The notes under the pieces are model-generated. The model had not been told where the DNA came from. It saw only the letters and a list, made by a program, of their open reading frames with translations, and made no database searches. A DNA stretch of 64,000 bases from assembly GCA_963700395.1 (NCBI GenBank), contig CAVOXI010000003.1:296835-360834 (forward strand), in the 5' to 3' direction. The position numbers were made by a program, and so were the translations under genes. The stretch is from Prado023 sp963700395 (GTDB lineage Bacteria > Actinomycetota > Actinomycetes > S36-B12 > CAIYMF01). Below are positions 19,848 to 28,582 of the stretch, one piece after another. Every line of letters begins with the position of its first letter. Position 1 is the stretch's first letter.

Positions 19848-20573
19848 ATGCGAGCCCACCCCTCACCGCCGGGCGGGCAGCCGATCCGTGGTGTCATCTT
19901 CGACCTGAACTCGACCCTCGTGCACGGCGGCGAGGCCGAGGACTGGATGGCCGCAGCCCTCGCGCTGCTTGCCGAGGACCCGACCCTGGGTGGACGGTTC
20001 GACCCGGACGCCGAGGCGCGTACCGCTGGCGTCGGCCGATCTGACCGCCCTGGCCGAGCACATCTGGGACTACGCACGCGAGATCGACCCGAGGAGCGAT
20101 CGGGACCTGTCCCCCGAGCTGCACCGGGAGGTCTACGACCGGATCCTGGACCGCATCGAGATCATCCCGCCGGCCCTGGGCGATGCCCTGTACCGCACGA
20201 TGCTCGACCAGTGGGTCGCCTACCTCGAGGCGCCGGCGGTTCTCAGGGTCCTGCGCGAGCGCGGGGTCGCCACGGCGATCCTGTCCAACGTGGGGATCGA
20301 CCCCCGGCCCACCCTGGGCGCCTCGGGCTGACCGGCCTGTACGACGCCGAGGTCTTCTCCTTCGAGGTGGGGGTCGTGAAGCCGGATCCGGCCATCTTCG
20401 AGCTGGCCGCGAAGAGCCTGGGGCTGCCCGCGCACGAGCTGCTGATGGTCGGTGACGCCGTGGACGACGACGGGGCCGCGGCCCGCATCGGCATGCGCAC
20501 GCTGATCCTCCCGCGCACGCGGGGAACCACGCACGGGCTCGAGCAGGTGCTCAGATTGGTGGGGGGGACATGA
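19848..20573 (+). CDS. HAD family hydrolase, two compensating frameshifts
   Basis: HAD subfamily IA phosphatase-like protein of about 240 residues. Motif I is VIFDLNSTLVHG, motif II AILSNVGID and motif III GVVKPDPAIF, followed by LMVGDAVDDDGAAARIGM with the acidic motif IV. The frame shifts by +1 near 20015 and back near 20320; the middle piece (20025-20315) reads well in the alternative frame. In motif I the second acidic residue of DxD is Asn (DLN), so the general acid/base is altered. The last codon overlaps the channel gene start (ATGA), suggesting coupling. Substrate unknown. Confidence 0.8.
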   Translation: MRAHPSPPGGQPIRGVIFDLNSTLVHGGEAEDWMAAALALLAEDPTLGGRFDPDAEARTAGVGRSDRPGRAHLGLRTRDRPEERSGPVPRAAPGGLRPDPGPHRDHPAGPGRCPVPHDARPVGRLPRGAGGSQGPARARGRHGDPVQRGDRPPAHPGRLGLTGLYDAEVFSFEVGVVKPDPAIFELAAKSLGLPAHELLMVGDAVDDDGAAARIGMRTLILPRTRGTTHGLEQVLRLVGGT

Positions 20574-21418
20574 CCGACGCGATGACCACGGATTCAGGTG
20601 GCGCGCCGACGCCAGGGACGAAGGAGCGGCGCTACGACCGCTGGGTGGCCCGCACCGGTCCCTGGCTGGACCGACTGGCGCTGGCGTTCCTCGTGTCGTT
20701 CCTCATCCAGTGGCTCTACCTCCACCCGCCCACATGGGTCGAGGACGCCCTCCTCGGCATCCAGATGTTCGTGTGGGCCTGCTTCGCGATCGACTACGTC
20801 ACCCGGTTGACCCTCGTGGACGACAGGTCGGACTTCATCCGGGACCACAAGCTCGACCTCCTGATGGTGCTGGTCCCGATGCTGCGGATGCTGCGCGTGG
20901 TCCTGTTGCTGCGCAAGTCCCTGCGCACCATCTCCACGGAGCGGATCGCCGGCTCGCTGTTCACGATCGTCGCGGTCGTGGTGTTCACTGCAGCCGTCCT
21001 CGAGTGGAACATCGAACGGCAGTCGCCCACCGCCAACATCCAGACCTTCGGGGAGGCGCTCTGGTGGGCGGTCGTCACCACCACGACGGTCGGATACGGC
21101 GACTTCTACCCGACCGACTCGGCGGGCAGGGTCGTCGGTGCCGCGTTGATGATCGTGGGCATCGGCCTCATCGGCACGGTGTCGGCCACGATCGCGAACT
21201 GGTTCCTCTCGCGCAAGGTCCAGGCACCCGCCGGCACCGACGAGGGCGGGGCACCCGACACCCCATCGGGCGATGGGGGCGAGCATCCGCAGGAGCCAGC
21301 CGGTGCGCCTGTCACCGCGGACCAGGTCCAGCTCATCCTCGATCGTCTCGATGCCCTGGCCGCGGAGCAGGCCTCGCTGCGCAGCCTGCTGGAGTCGCGG
21401 CCGACCACGGCCAGCTGA
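20570..21418 (+). CDS. Voltage-gated-type potassium channel
   Basis: The 282-residue membrane protein has six predicted helices. S1-S3 cover about residues 30-100. An Arg-rich S4-like helix (RMLRVVLLLRKSLR) is followed by S5, a pore loop with the K+ selectivity filter TTVGYGD at about 178-184, and S6 (GRVVGAALMIVGIGLIGTVSA). The cytosolic tail is Pro/Gly-rich and ends in a short helix (QVQLILDRLDALAAEQASLRSLL), probably a coiled-coil tetramerisation segment. There is no RCK domain. Its start overlaps the HAD gene stop by four bases. Confidence 0.93.
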   Translation: MTDAMTTDSGGAPTPGTKERRYDRWVARTGPWLDRLALAFLVSFLIQWLYLHPPTWVEDALLGIQMFVWACFAIDYVTRLTLVDDRSDFIRDHKLDLLMVLVPMLRMLRVVLLLRKSLRTISTERIAGSLFTIVAVVVFTAAVLEWNIERQSPTANIQTFGEALWWAVVTTTTVGYGDFYPTDSAGRVVGAALMIVGIGLIGTVSATIANWFLSRKVQAPAGTDEGGAPDTPSGDGGEHPQEPAGAPVTADQVQLILDRLDALAAEQASLRSLLESRPTTAS

Positions 21419-21579
21419 CCGGCCCGACGGACGCCGGGCGAGGAGCCCGGGGCGCGCCGCACGGGACCCGCGCTCGGGCTTACCTGATCCGTACCTGCTC
21501 GGGGTGGCACTGCAGGGCTGGGCGCGGCAGTGTGGGGGTCAGGTCAGCCGGACCAACGGCGGATCACGAGGAGGCACGC

Positions 21580-22327
21580 ATGAAGCGCAGCGTCACCGCA
21601 GCCATCGCAGGTGTGGCCCTGGCGGGGCTCATCGGGGTCGGTGTGGCCGCAGCGGCCGACGGCAACGGGCCCGCTGGACGGCTGGCCGACGTCCTGTCCG
21701 GCCTCGTCACCAAGGGGACGATCACCCAGCAGCAGGCCGACGCCGTGAGTGAGGCCCTGACCGACTCCTGGGAGCAGGAGCGCGCCGCGCGCCAGGCGGA
21801 TCGCGCCGAGCGCACCGCTGAGATCGATGCCCTGCTGCAGAAGACACTGGGCATGGACTCCGAGGAGCTGCGCACCAAGATCGAGGGCGGCAAGACCCTG
21901 CGGGAGGTCGCCGGCGACTCCGCGGACGAGCTGGTCGCAGGCATGCTCGACCTGGTCGGCACCCGCTTGGACGCCGCGGTGAAGGATGGTCGGATCACCC
22001 AGGCCCAGGCGGAGGAGACCCTGACACGCGCCAAGGACCGCGCCGACGCCTGGCTGGCCGGCGAGGACACCGGGATGATGGGCCGGGACCTGGGTCTGGG
22101 CATGCTCATGGGACTGGGCGCAGGCATGGGACCGGGCGGGGACATGGGACCAGGCGGTGGCATGGGACCAGGCGCGGGCGGGCGGCGGCATGGGACCGGG
22201 CGCCGGCATGGGCCACCGGGGTGGACCGTGGAACGATCGCGACGGCGACGACGGGGACGCCACCAGCGACAGCAACGCGAACCCCTCCACCACCTCGTCG
22301 GCGGCATCGACCAGTTGGCGCACCTGA
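21580..22327 (+). CDS. Secreted Met/Gly-rich protein, DUF2680-like (one frameshift)
   Basis: A signal peptide (MKRSVTAAIAGVALAGLIGVG, AAAADG) is followed by a helical domain with two related motifs, VTKGTITQQQADAV and VKDGRITQAQAEETL. These resemble the GxITQxQAD repeats of DUF2680/YckD-type secreted proteins. The C-terminus has repeated GPGGDMGPGGGMGPG units. Near 22180 the frame must shift by one; in the new frame the repeats continue (GMGPGAGMGHRGGPW) and the protein ends in an Asp-rich tail DRDGDDGDATSD with a stop at 22327. ATG 21580 has GAGGAGG upstream. It could bind metal through Met and Asp residues. Function unknown. Confidence 0.75.
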
Positions 22328-22381
22328 CCCTGATCCCGGCCGGGCCACCCCCCCAATCACTCGGACGGGGTGGACCCAGGT

Positions 22382-23146
22382 TCACACGGTGACGTTCTTC
22401 CGGTAGATCAGATCCAGGCCGATCAGCGTCAGGTCGGGCTCGTGGTGGGTGATGGTCCGCGACTCGGCCACGACGATCGGGGCGAGCCCCCCGGTCGCGA
22501 TCACCGCGGACACCTGACCGCCGAGCTCCGCGACGATCCGGTCGACCAGCCCGTCGACCTGGCCGGCGAACCCGTACAGGGCACCGGACTGCAGCGCCTC
22601 CACCGTGTTCTTCCCGATGACCGACCGGGGCCGGACGAGCTCCACCTTGCGCAGCTGGGCCGCCCGCGAGGTCAGCGCATCGAGCGAGATCTCGATGCCC
22701 GGTGCGAGCGCCCCGCCGAGGAACTCCCCCTTGGCGCTGACCACGTCGAGGTTGGTCGACGTGCCGAAGTCGACGACGATCGCCGGGCCGCCGAACAGGT
22801 GATGGGCGGCCAGGGTGTTCACGATCCGGTCGGCCCCGACCTCCTTGGGGTTGTCGGTGAGCAGCGGGACACCGGTCTTGGTGCCCGGCTCGACGATGAC
22901 GGTGGGGACGTGGTCCCAGTATCGCGCGAACATGGCGCGCATCTCGCGAAGGACCGACGGGACAGTGGAGCACAGGGCGATCCCGGTCACCTCCGGCACC
23001 TCCGTGAGCAGGCCCCGGAAGGTCAGCGCCATCTCGTCGGCGGTGCCACGGGAGTGCGTCGTGATCCGCCAGGAGTGCACCAGCACATGGTCCTCGAACA
23101 GTCCCAGGACGGTGTTGGTGTTGCCGACGTCGACGGTGAGGATCAT
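22382..23146 (-). CDS. coaX: Type III pantothenate kinase
   Basis: First committed step of CoA synthesis from pantothenate; the type III kinase is an ASKHA-fold enzyme insensitive to CoA feedback. The 254-residue protein has the N-terminal phosphate loop LTVDVGNTNTVLGLF, GADRIVN, VVDFGTSTNLDVV with the catalytic Asp region, FLGGALAPGI and ALYGFAGQVDG. It lies three bases downstream of nadC on the same strand and is the last gene of the NAD/pantothenate unit. Confidence 0.96.
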   Translation of the reverse strand: MILTVDVGNTNTVLGLFEDHVLVHSWRITTHSRGTADEMALTFRGLLTEVPEVTGIALCSTVPSVLREMRAMFARYWDHVPTVIVEPGTKTGVPLLTDNPKEVGADRIVNTLAAHHLFGGPAIVVDFGTSTNLDVVSAKGEFLGGALAPGIEISLDALTSRAAQLRKVELVRPRSVIGKNTVEALQSGALYGFAGQVDGLVDRIVAELGGQVSAVIATGGLAPIVVAESRTITHHEPDLTLIGLDLIYRKNVTV

Positions 23147-23149
23147 GGG

Positions 23150-24028
23150 TCACGCCTCCACGGGGCGCAGGTCGGCCCCCAGGTCAAGGACGGGTGCGGA
23201 GTGGGTCAGGGCGCCCACGGCGAGGAAGTCGACACCGGTCGCCGCGTAGGCCCGGGCCACGTGCAGGCTCAGGCCGCCCGAGGACTCCAGCTGGCAGCGC
23301 CCGGCCACGAAGGCCACCGCCTCGGCAGTCTGGGCGGGTGAGAAGTTGTCCAGCAGGACGAGGTCCGCACCGGCGTCGACCACCTCGGCCAGCTGGGCCA
23401 GCGAGTCGACCTCCACCTCGACCGGCACCCCTGGGAACCTGGCCCGCACCGCGTTGAACGCCTCCGCGACACCACCGGCAGCGACCACGTGGTTGTCCTT
23501 CACGAGCGCGGCGTCCCACAGCCCCATCCGATGGTTGACCCCGCCACCGCAGCGGACCGCGTACTTCTCCAGCGCGCGCATCCCGGGGGTGGTCTTGCGC
23601 GTGTCACGCACTCGCGCAGCGGTTCCGGACAGGGCATCGGCCCAGGCCGCGGTGGCCGTGGCCACGCCGGAGAGGTGGCACAGCAGGTTCAGGGCCGTGC
23701 GCTCGCACACCAGCAGGGAGCGCGTCCTGCCGGTGACGCTGAGCACGACGTCCCCGCGCTGCACCCGGTCGCCGTCCGCTCGCACGATGGTCACCACGTT
23801 GCGCGACTCGGACTCCAGCTCGAACACGCGCGCTGCCACAGGGATCCCGGCGACGACCCCGGCCGCACGTGCGGTCAGGTCCATCGTGGCGACCTGGCCC
23901 TCGGGCACCGTCGCCACGGAGGTCACGTCGACTCCACCGCCGAGGTCCTCGGCCAGGGTCGCGCGGATCAGCGCGTCGATGGCGTCGGGGTCCAGCCCGG
24001 CGGCCGCCAGCGCGTCAAGGGTTCCCAT
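23150..24028 (-). CDS. nadC: Quinolinate phosphoribosyltransferase (decarboxylating)
   Basis: Converts quinolinate and PRPP to nicotinate mononucleotide. The 292 residues include AEDLGGGVDVTS, ERTALNLLCHLSGVAT, VRDTRKTTPGMRALEKYAVRCGG (shared by all NadC proteins), HRMGLWDAALVKDNHV, and the barrel phosphate-binding segments LVLLDNFSP, LESSGGLSL and FLAVGALTHS. It is 11 bases downstream of nadB and three bases upstream of coaX. nadA (quinolinate synthase) is not in the window and must lie elsewhere. Confidence 0.96.
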   Translation of the reverse strand: MGTLDALAAAGLDPDAIDALIRATLAEDLGGGVDVTSVATVPEGQVATMDLTARAAGVVAGIPVAARVFELESESRNVVTIVRADGDRVQRGDVVLSVTGRTRSLLVCERTALNLLCHLSGVATATAAWADALSGTAARVRDTRKTTPGMRALEKYAVRCGGGVNHRMGLWDAALVKDNHVVAAGGVAEAFNAVRARFPGVPVEVEVDSLAQLAEVVDAGADLVLLDNFSPAQTAEAVAFVAGRCQLESSGGLSLHVARAYAATGVDFLAVGALTHSAPVLDLGADLRPVEA

Positions 24029-24039
24029 CGGTGCCCTCC

Positions 24040-25725
24040 TCAGGTTCCGGGGGTGCGGTAGTCGTGGTGCGGCACCGGTTCGCGTCGGGTGTGGACCACT
24101 CCGTCGGGATCCGCCGTCGCGACGAGGCGGACGCGCCAGGCCTCGTCGTCCACGTCGGGGTAGTCCTCACGCCAGTGCGACCCACGGGTCTCCTGGCGGG
24201 CCAGCGCGTGGGCGGTCAGCACCGAGGAGATGGCGTGCAGGTTGGTCGTCTCCCAGGCCTTCTCGCTGCGCCCCTGGGGGAGGTCGCCGACGACCATGTC
24301 AGCCAGCCCCCGGGCAGCGGCGGCCAGCGACTCCGCGGTGCGGATCACGCCCACGCCCTCGGTCATCAGCACCTGCAGCGGGCGGCGGTTGTCATCGGAG
24401 ACCAGGCCCCGGTGCTCCGCGCGGACCACGGGGTCCCTCCGGCGGGGCAGGCCCTCGGCCAGCACCGACACGATCCGCTCCGGGAACACGAGGCCCTCGA
24501 GCAGGGAGTTCGAGGCCAACCGGTTGGCGCCGTGGACGCCGGTGCACGCCACCTCCCCGGCGGCGTAGAGACCGGGGATGGAGGCGCGGCCCAGGAGGTC
24601 GGTGCGGACGCCGCCGGAGGCGTAGTGCTGCGCGGGGGCAACCGGGATGAGGTCGTGCTCCGGGTCGATCCCGTTGCGCTGGCAGGACTCCAGGATCGTC
24701 GGGAACCGGGTCTCCCAGCGGGCGCCCAGGGCGCGCGCGTCGAGCCACACGTGGGCCGTGCCCTGCTCGCGCATCCGGCGGGTGATCGCCTTGGCGACGA
24801 CGTCGCGGGGGGCGAGGTCGGCAAGGGGATGGCGGCCCTGCATGAACCGCACCCCGTCGTCGTCCACGAGGAAGGCCCCCTCGCCGCGCACGGCCTCGCT
24901 GACCAGCGGCTGCTGGCCGGATGAGTCGGGGCCGAGGTACATGACCGTGGGGTGGAACTGCACGAACTCGAGGTCGGCGACCTCGGCGCCCGCGCGCAGG
25001 GCCAGGGCCATGCCGTCCCCGGTGGCCACAGCCGGGTTCGTCGTCTGTGCGAACACCTGGCCGAGACCGCCGGTGGCGATCACGACCGCCGGGGCGAGCA
25101 CGGCGCCGACCCCGTCGTGCTGGCCCTCCCCGATGACGTGCAGGGTGATCCCCTGGACGCCACCCCGGGCGTCGGTGAGCAGGTCGAGGGCCAGGGCGTG
25201 CTCCACCAGCTCGATCTCCGGGTCGTCGGCGATCGCCGCCACCAGGGCCCGGAAGATCTCAGCACCCGTGGCGTCCCCACCGGCGTGGGCGATCCGGTCG
25301 TGCAGGTGCCCGCCCTCGCGGGTCAGGGAGATCTCGCCGCTCGTGTCGTGGTCGAAGCGGGCGCCGGCAGCGATGAGGTTGCGGACCGCAGCCGGGCCGG
25401 CCGTGCACAGCTCATGGACCGCTGCCGGGTCGCAGAGCCCGGCGCCGGCGACGAGCGTGTCGCGCTCGTGGTCCGCCGGGGAGTCGCTGTCGTCCAGCGC
25501 TGCGGCGATCCCGCCCTGCGCCCACCGGGTCGCGCCCTCCTCGACCCAGGACTTGGTGACAACCAGCACGCGGTGGCCCAGGCGACGGATGTTCAGCGCC
25601 AGCGACAGCCCGGCGACCCCCGAGCCGATCACGACCACATCGGCCGAGGTGAACCACCCCGGGTCCGGGGCGGCCACGACCGTGGGGATGACCAGCCGGT
25701 CAGTTCCCAGCCCCGTGGTGCTCAT
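24040..25725 (-). CDS. nadB: L-aspartate oxidase
   Basis: FAD enzyme that oxidises aspartate to iminoaspartate, the first step of de novo NAD synthesis. Over 561 residues it shows the dinucleotide-binding VVIGSGVAGLSLAL, the family motif ATRWAQGGIAAAL, THREGGH-like LTREGGHLHDRIAHAGGDATG, VIATGGLGQVFAQTTNP, DLEFVQFHPTVMYL, HYASGGVRTDLLGRASIPGLYAAGEVACTGVHG (in parts), and a C-terminal helical domain. Overlaps panC by four bases and is followed by nadC. Confidence 0.95.
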   Translation of the reverse strand: MSTTGLGTDRLVIPTVVAAPDPGWFTSADVVVIGSGVAGLSLALNIRRLGHRVLVVTKSWVEEGATRWAQGGIAAALDDSDSPADHERDTLVAGAGLCDPAAVHELCTAGPAAVRNLIAAGARFDHDTSGEISLTREGGHLHDRIAHAGGDATGAEIFRALVAAIADDPEIELVEHALALDLLTDARGGVQGITLHVIGEGQHDGVGAVLAPAVVIATGGLGQVFAQTTNPAVATGDGMALALRAGAEVADLEFVQFHPTVMYLGPDSSGQQPLVSEAVRGEGAFLVDDDGVRFMQGRHPLADLAPRDVVAKAITRRMREQGTAHVWLDARALGARWETRFPTILESCQRNGIDPEHDLIPVAPAQHYASGGVRTDLLGRASIPGLYAAGEVACTGVHGANRLASNSLLEGLVFPERIVSVLAEGLPRRRDPVVRAEHRGLVSDDNRRPLQVLMTEGVGVIRTAESLAAAARGLADMVVGDLPQGRSEKAWETTNLHAISSVLTAHALARQETRGSHWREDYPDVDDEAWRVRLVATADPDGVVHTRREPVPHHDYRTPGT

Positions 25726-26627
25726 CTGCGCAACGTAACCGGTGTGTTGTCGATCAGTCGCGTCTGGCCGACGCGGGTGGCCAGCAGGAGCCTCGCCGGG
25801 CCGACCTCCGGGGCAGGGCCGAGCGCCGGATCGGTCAGGGCGACGTAGTCCGGCGCGAGGCCGACGCGCATCAGCTCCAGCTCGGCGGCACCCACCACGG
25901 CGTCGGCAGCCCGGCCGAGGTCGGCTGCCGTGACACCGGCAGCGAGCGCCGCGGGGACGGCCGCTGCCAGCGCCCGCTCGTCGTCGGACAGGTAGTTGTT
26001 GCGGCTCGAGCGCGCCAGCCCGTCGGCCTCGCGGATCGTCGGGACCCCGTGGACCTTGACCGGCAGGTCCAGGTCCGCGACCATCCGGCGGACCAGCGTG
26101 AGCTGTTGGTAGTCCTTCTCGCCGAAGAAGGTCGCATCCGGTCGGGTCATGTGCAGCAGCTTCGTGACCACGGTCAGCATCCCTGCGAAGTGCCCGGGGC
26201 GAACAGCCCCCTCAAGGATCGAGCCCAGGGGCCCCGGATCGATGCGGACCTCGGGGTCACCGGTCGGGTAGAGCACGTCGGTGGCGGGAGCGAAGACGAG
26301 GTCGACGTCCTCCGCGGCGCAGGCCTGCAGGTCGGACTTCAGGGTGCGCGGGTAGCGGTCGAGGTCCTCGGCGGCGCCGAACTGCAGGGGGTTGACGAAG
26401 ATGGTCACGGTCACGTGCCCGGCCGGGCCGACCTCGCCGCGGGCTGCACGGATCAGGGCGATGTGCCCCTCGTGCAGGGCTCCCATCGTGAACACGGCCG
26501 CGCGTCTGGCCCGTGCCGAGCGCACCGACGGCACCGGCAGGCCGGCATAGACGTCGTCGAGGGACTCCCGGGTGCGCACCACCCGCATCACCGGCGGCGG
26601 TCCCACCCTCGAGTCGGCCTGGCTCAT
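25722..26627 (-). CDS. panC: Pantothenate synthetase
   Basis: ATP-dependent condensation of pantoate with beta-alanine. The 301-residue protein has FTMGALHEGHIALI (HxGH nucleotide motif), VTIFVNPLQFG, EGAVRPGHFAGMLTVVTKL, FFGEKDYQQL and RSSRNNYLS. ATG 26627 is chosen over upstream codons because GGGAGGAG lies just before it. Beta-alanine normally comes from PanD, whose gene follows panC in mycobacteria but is replaced here by nadB. A distant -10 hexamer TAGGGT occurs at 26741-26746. Confidence 0.95.
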   Translation of the reverse strand: MSQADSRVGPPPVMRVVRTRESLDDVYAGLPVPSVRSARARRAAVFTMGALHEGHIALIRAARGEVGPAGHVTVTIFVNPLQFGAAEDLDRYPRTLKSDLQACAAEDVDLVFAPATDVLYPTGDPEVRIDPGPLGSILEGAVRPGHFAGMLTVVTKLLHMTRPDATFFGEKDYQQLTLVRRMVADLDLPVKVHGVPTIREADGLARSSRNNYLSDDERALAAAVPAALAAGVTAADLGRAADAVVGAAELELMRVGLAPDYVALTDPALGPAPEVGPARLLLATRVGQTRLIDNTPVTLRR

Positions 26628-26969
26628 GTCGCTCCTCCCGCGTTCGTCACCCGCTCGATCCGCCCGGCGCGGGGCGTCCGCGGATCGCTCCTGCGCCACG
26701 CCAGCCCTGCGCGCTGCGCGAGTTGGCATTCCCGTCGCCGACCCTAGTGCGTCCCCACTCCGCGGCGTTCCCCGAGATCCCCCAGGGCGTTCCCGAGATC
26801 CGCTATCGGGCTTTCCCCGAGATCCGCTATCGCGCGGCCGGATGCGCAGTTGGTCCGGATCTCCGAGGTCGAATGGGCGGGATCGCGGACCAAGTCCGTC
26901 GGAGTGGGGAGCGGACGGGTTGCGGGCGAGAGTGCGGACGTGCCTCCGGCGGGCCCGCGCGATGCGGGC
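26628..26969. other. 342-base intergenic region between panC and the DUF2520 gene
   Basis: I see no supportable gene here. It holds the panC ribosome binding site, a possible -10 hexamer TAGGGT (26741-26746, minus) and a short tandem repeat at 26764-26834. The start of the NAD/pantothenate operon is therefore probably here and not at the DUF2520 gene. Confidence 0.6.
26764..26834. repeat. Three ~24-base degenerate tandem repeats
   Basis: Three consecutive units share TTCCCCGAGATCC; units two and three also share GAGATCCGCTATCG. On the minus strand an open frame through the repeat would read IADLGE-like repeats, but no start or codon bias supports a gene. Confidence 0.7.
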
Positions 26970-27866
26970 TCAGGTGAGGACGTCGAGGAGGGCCTCGGCT
27001 GTCGCCGGGTCCAGGCGGCCCGCGGCGAGCGCCCGGTCGGCGGTGAGCCTGGCCATGGCGACGTAGGCGGCCCGTGCCTCCGGCGCTGCCCTGGACAGCG
27101 CCTCGAGGTGCGCCGCGACCGTTCCGGCATCTCCCCGGGCCACGGGGCCGGTGAGGGCGTCATCGCCCATCGCCAGCACGTTGTCCAGCGCTGCGCTGAG
27201 CAGAGGGCGCACGAGCCCTGACGGGTTCTCGATCCCCGCGGTCGCGAGCAGGTCGAGGGTCTGCGCGACGAGCGTGACCAGGTGGTTGGCACCGTTGGCC
27301 AGCGCCGCGTGGTACAGCGGCCGCGCCTCCTCGGCCACCCACATCGGGTCACCGCCCATCTCGACGACCAACGCCTCAGCGACGGGCCGAAGCACCCGCG
27401 GGGCGGTCACGCCGAAGGGGCATCCTGCCAGCCGGTCGAGGTCGGAGCGCGAGCCCGAGAACGTCATCACCGGGTGCAGCGCCATCGGCAGCGCCCCAAG
27501 TCGGGTGGCCGGCTCGAGCACCGCGGTCCCATACCGGCCGGAGGCGTGCACGAGGAACTGGCCGGGCGTGACGGCTCCGGTCTCCGCCAGCCCGAGGACC
27601 AGGTCCGCGAGCACGTCGTCGGGAACGGTGAGCAGGACGAGGTCGGCGGCGGCCATCACCGCGGCAGCACTGAGCAGCGGGGTGCCGGGGAGGAACTCGG
27701 CCACCCGGCGGCGGGAGCGCTCCGACACGGCATGAGCCCCGACGAGCGGATGGCCGGACCGCGCCAGGGCCGCCGCCAGCGGCGCCCCGGCCCGGCCGAC
27801 GCCGATGACCCCGACAGCGAGTCGGGGGGCCGTCGTCGGCTGCGCGGGCGAACCATGGGCACTCAT
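26970..27866 (-). CDS. Rossmann-like and DUF2520 domain protein
   Basis: The 298-residue protein has an N-terminal dinucleotide-binding fold (VGVIGVGRAGAPLAAALARS, GxGxxG) with LVLLTVPDDVL and a HASGRYG strand. A C-terminal helical DUF2520 domain contains LHPVMTFSG and the conserved YHAALANGANHLVTL. The architecture resembles ketopantoate and P5C reductases, and the gene precedes panC in many actinobacteria including M. tuberculosis. A redox role near pantothenate synthesis is plausible but unproven. ATG 27866 is preferred; GTG 27884 is possible. Confidence 0.88.
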   Translation of the reverse strand: MSAHGSPAQPTTAPRLAVGVIGVGRAGAPLAAALARSGHPLVGAHAVSERSRRRVAEFLPGTPLLSAAAVMAAADLVLLTVPDDVLADLVLGLAETGAVTPGQFLVHASGRYGTAVLEPATRLGALPMALHPVMTFSGSRSDLDRLAGCPFGVTAPRVLRPVAEALVVEMGGDPMWVAEEARPLYHAALANGANHLVTLVAQTLDLLATAGIENPSGLVRPLLSAALDNVLAMGDDALTGPVARGDAGTVAAHLEALSRAAPEARAAYVAMARLTADRALAAGRLDPATAEALLDVLT

Positions 27867-27942
27867 CGCCTCGCAGCCTGCCACCGGGGCACGTCACACG
27901 CCCGTTGGGGCCGGGTCTCGTCCCGCGGCCAGGCGCCTGCCC

Positions 27943-28455
27943 CTACCGACCCGTCGAGTGCGCGCGCGGGATCCGTCCGAAGGTGGGGGCCCACACGGAG
28001 ATTCTTCCCCCGGGCAGGCAGACCATGAGCCCCCCGTCCATCCCGCGGATCTCCCAGGCCTCGTGGGCTGCTTCGGCCGCCACCTCGATGCGGTCGTCAC
28101 CGAGCCCGACGTGCAGGCCGCCGCCGTCATCGACGATCAGCTCGCACACGGGGCGTCCCGCCCATCCCGTCAGCAGCCCGACGGCGTCGGCGCCCTCAAC
28201 TGACCGGCTACGGCCCTGGGCGTCCGTCCACTGAACGGGCCAGGGAACCACGAGGAGATGGAGCGGTTCGGCATCGATCGACAGCACGATCCTCCCCAGG
28301 GAGGTCCCAACGCCCACCAGACGGCGGCCCATGAGGCCGGCCAGCCTCGCTGTGGCGTCAGCGGGGTCGATGAGGCCGCGGGGCTCGCGCGTGCGCAGGG
28401 CGGTGGCAGTCCCTGGAGCGGGATGGAGTCGGGGCGGGTGCATGACCTGTGTCAT
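27943..28455 (-). CDS. Hypothetical protein
   Basis: I do not recognise this 170-residue protein. It is soluble, with beta-rich segments around RRLVGVGTSLGRIVLSID, PLHLLVVPWPVQW and ELIVDDGGGLHVGLGDDRIEV, arranged like a small two-repeat beta sandwich. Codon bias is strong and the frame is open throughout. ATG 28455 has GAGG eight bases upstream; GTG 28479 is an alternative. It sits 76 bases upstream of the DUF2520 gene on the same strand and may share its transcript. Confidence 0.6.
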   Translation of the reverse strand: MTQVMHPPRLHPAPGTATALRTREPRGLIDPADATARLAGLMGRRLVGVGTSLGRIVLSIDAEPLHLLVVPWPVQWTDAQGRSRSVEGADAVGLLTGWAGRPVCELIVDDGGGLHVGLGDDRIEVAAEAAHEAWEIRGMDGGLMVCLPGGRISVWAPTFGRIPRAHSTGR

Positions 28456-28582
28456 GGGCGCATCCTCGCCGACTGTCACGCAGCAGCGGGGGACCCTTGC
28501 GTGTCGCTAGGGCGAACCTTGTCCGAACTCCGGGCCCGCCGCCGGGGGGTTCGCATCGGGTGCCGCCTCCAATTCGGGGGGA

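Noticed and set aside
19848..20573. Programmed ribosomal frameshifting in the HAD gene
   Set aside because: There is no slippery heptamer or downstream pseudoknot, two opposite shifts would be needed, and many other genes here have similar random indels.
26764..26834. A small protein with IADLGE repeats
   Set aside because: No plausible start or ribosome binding site, and the units are 23-24 bases so the frame is kept only partly.
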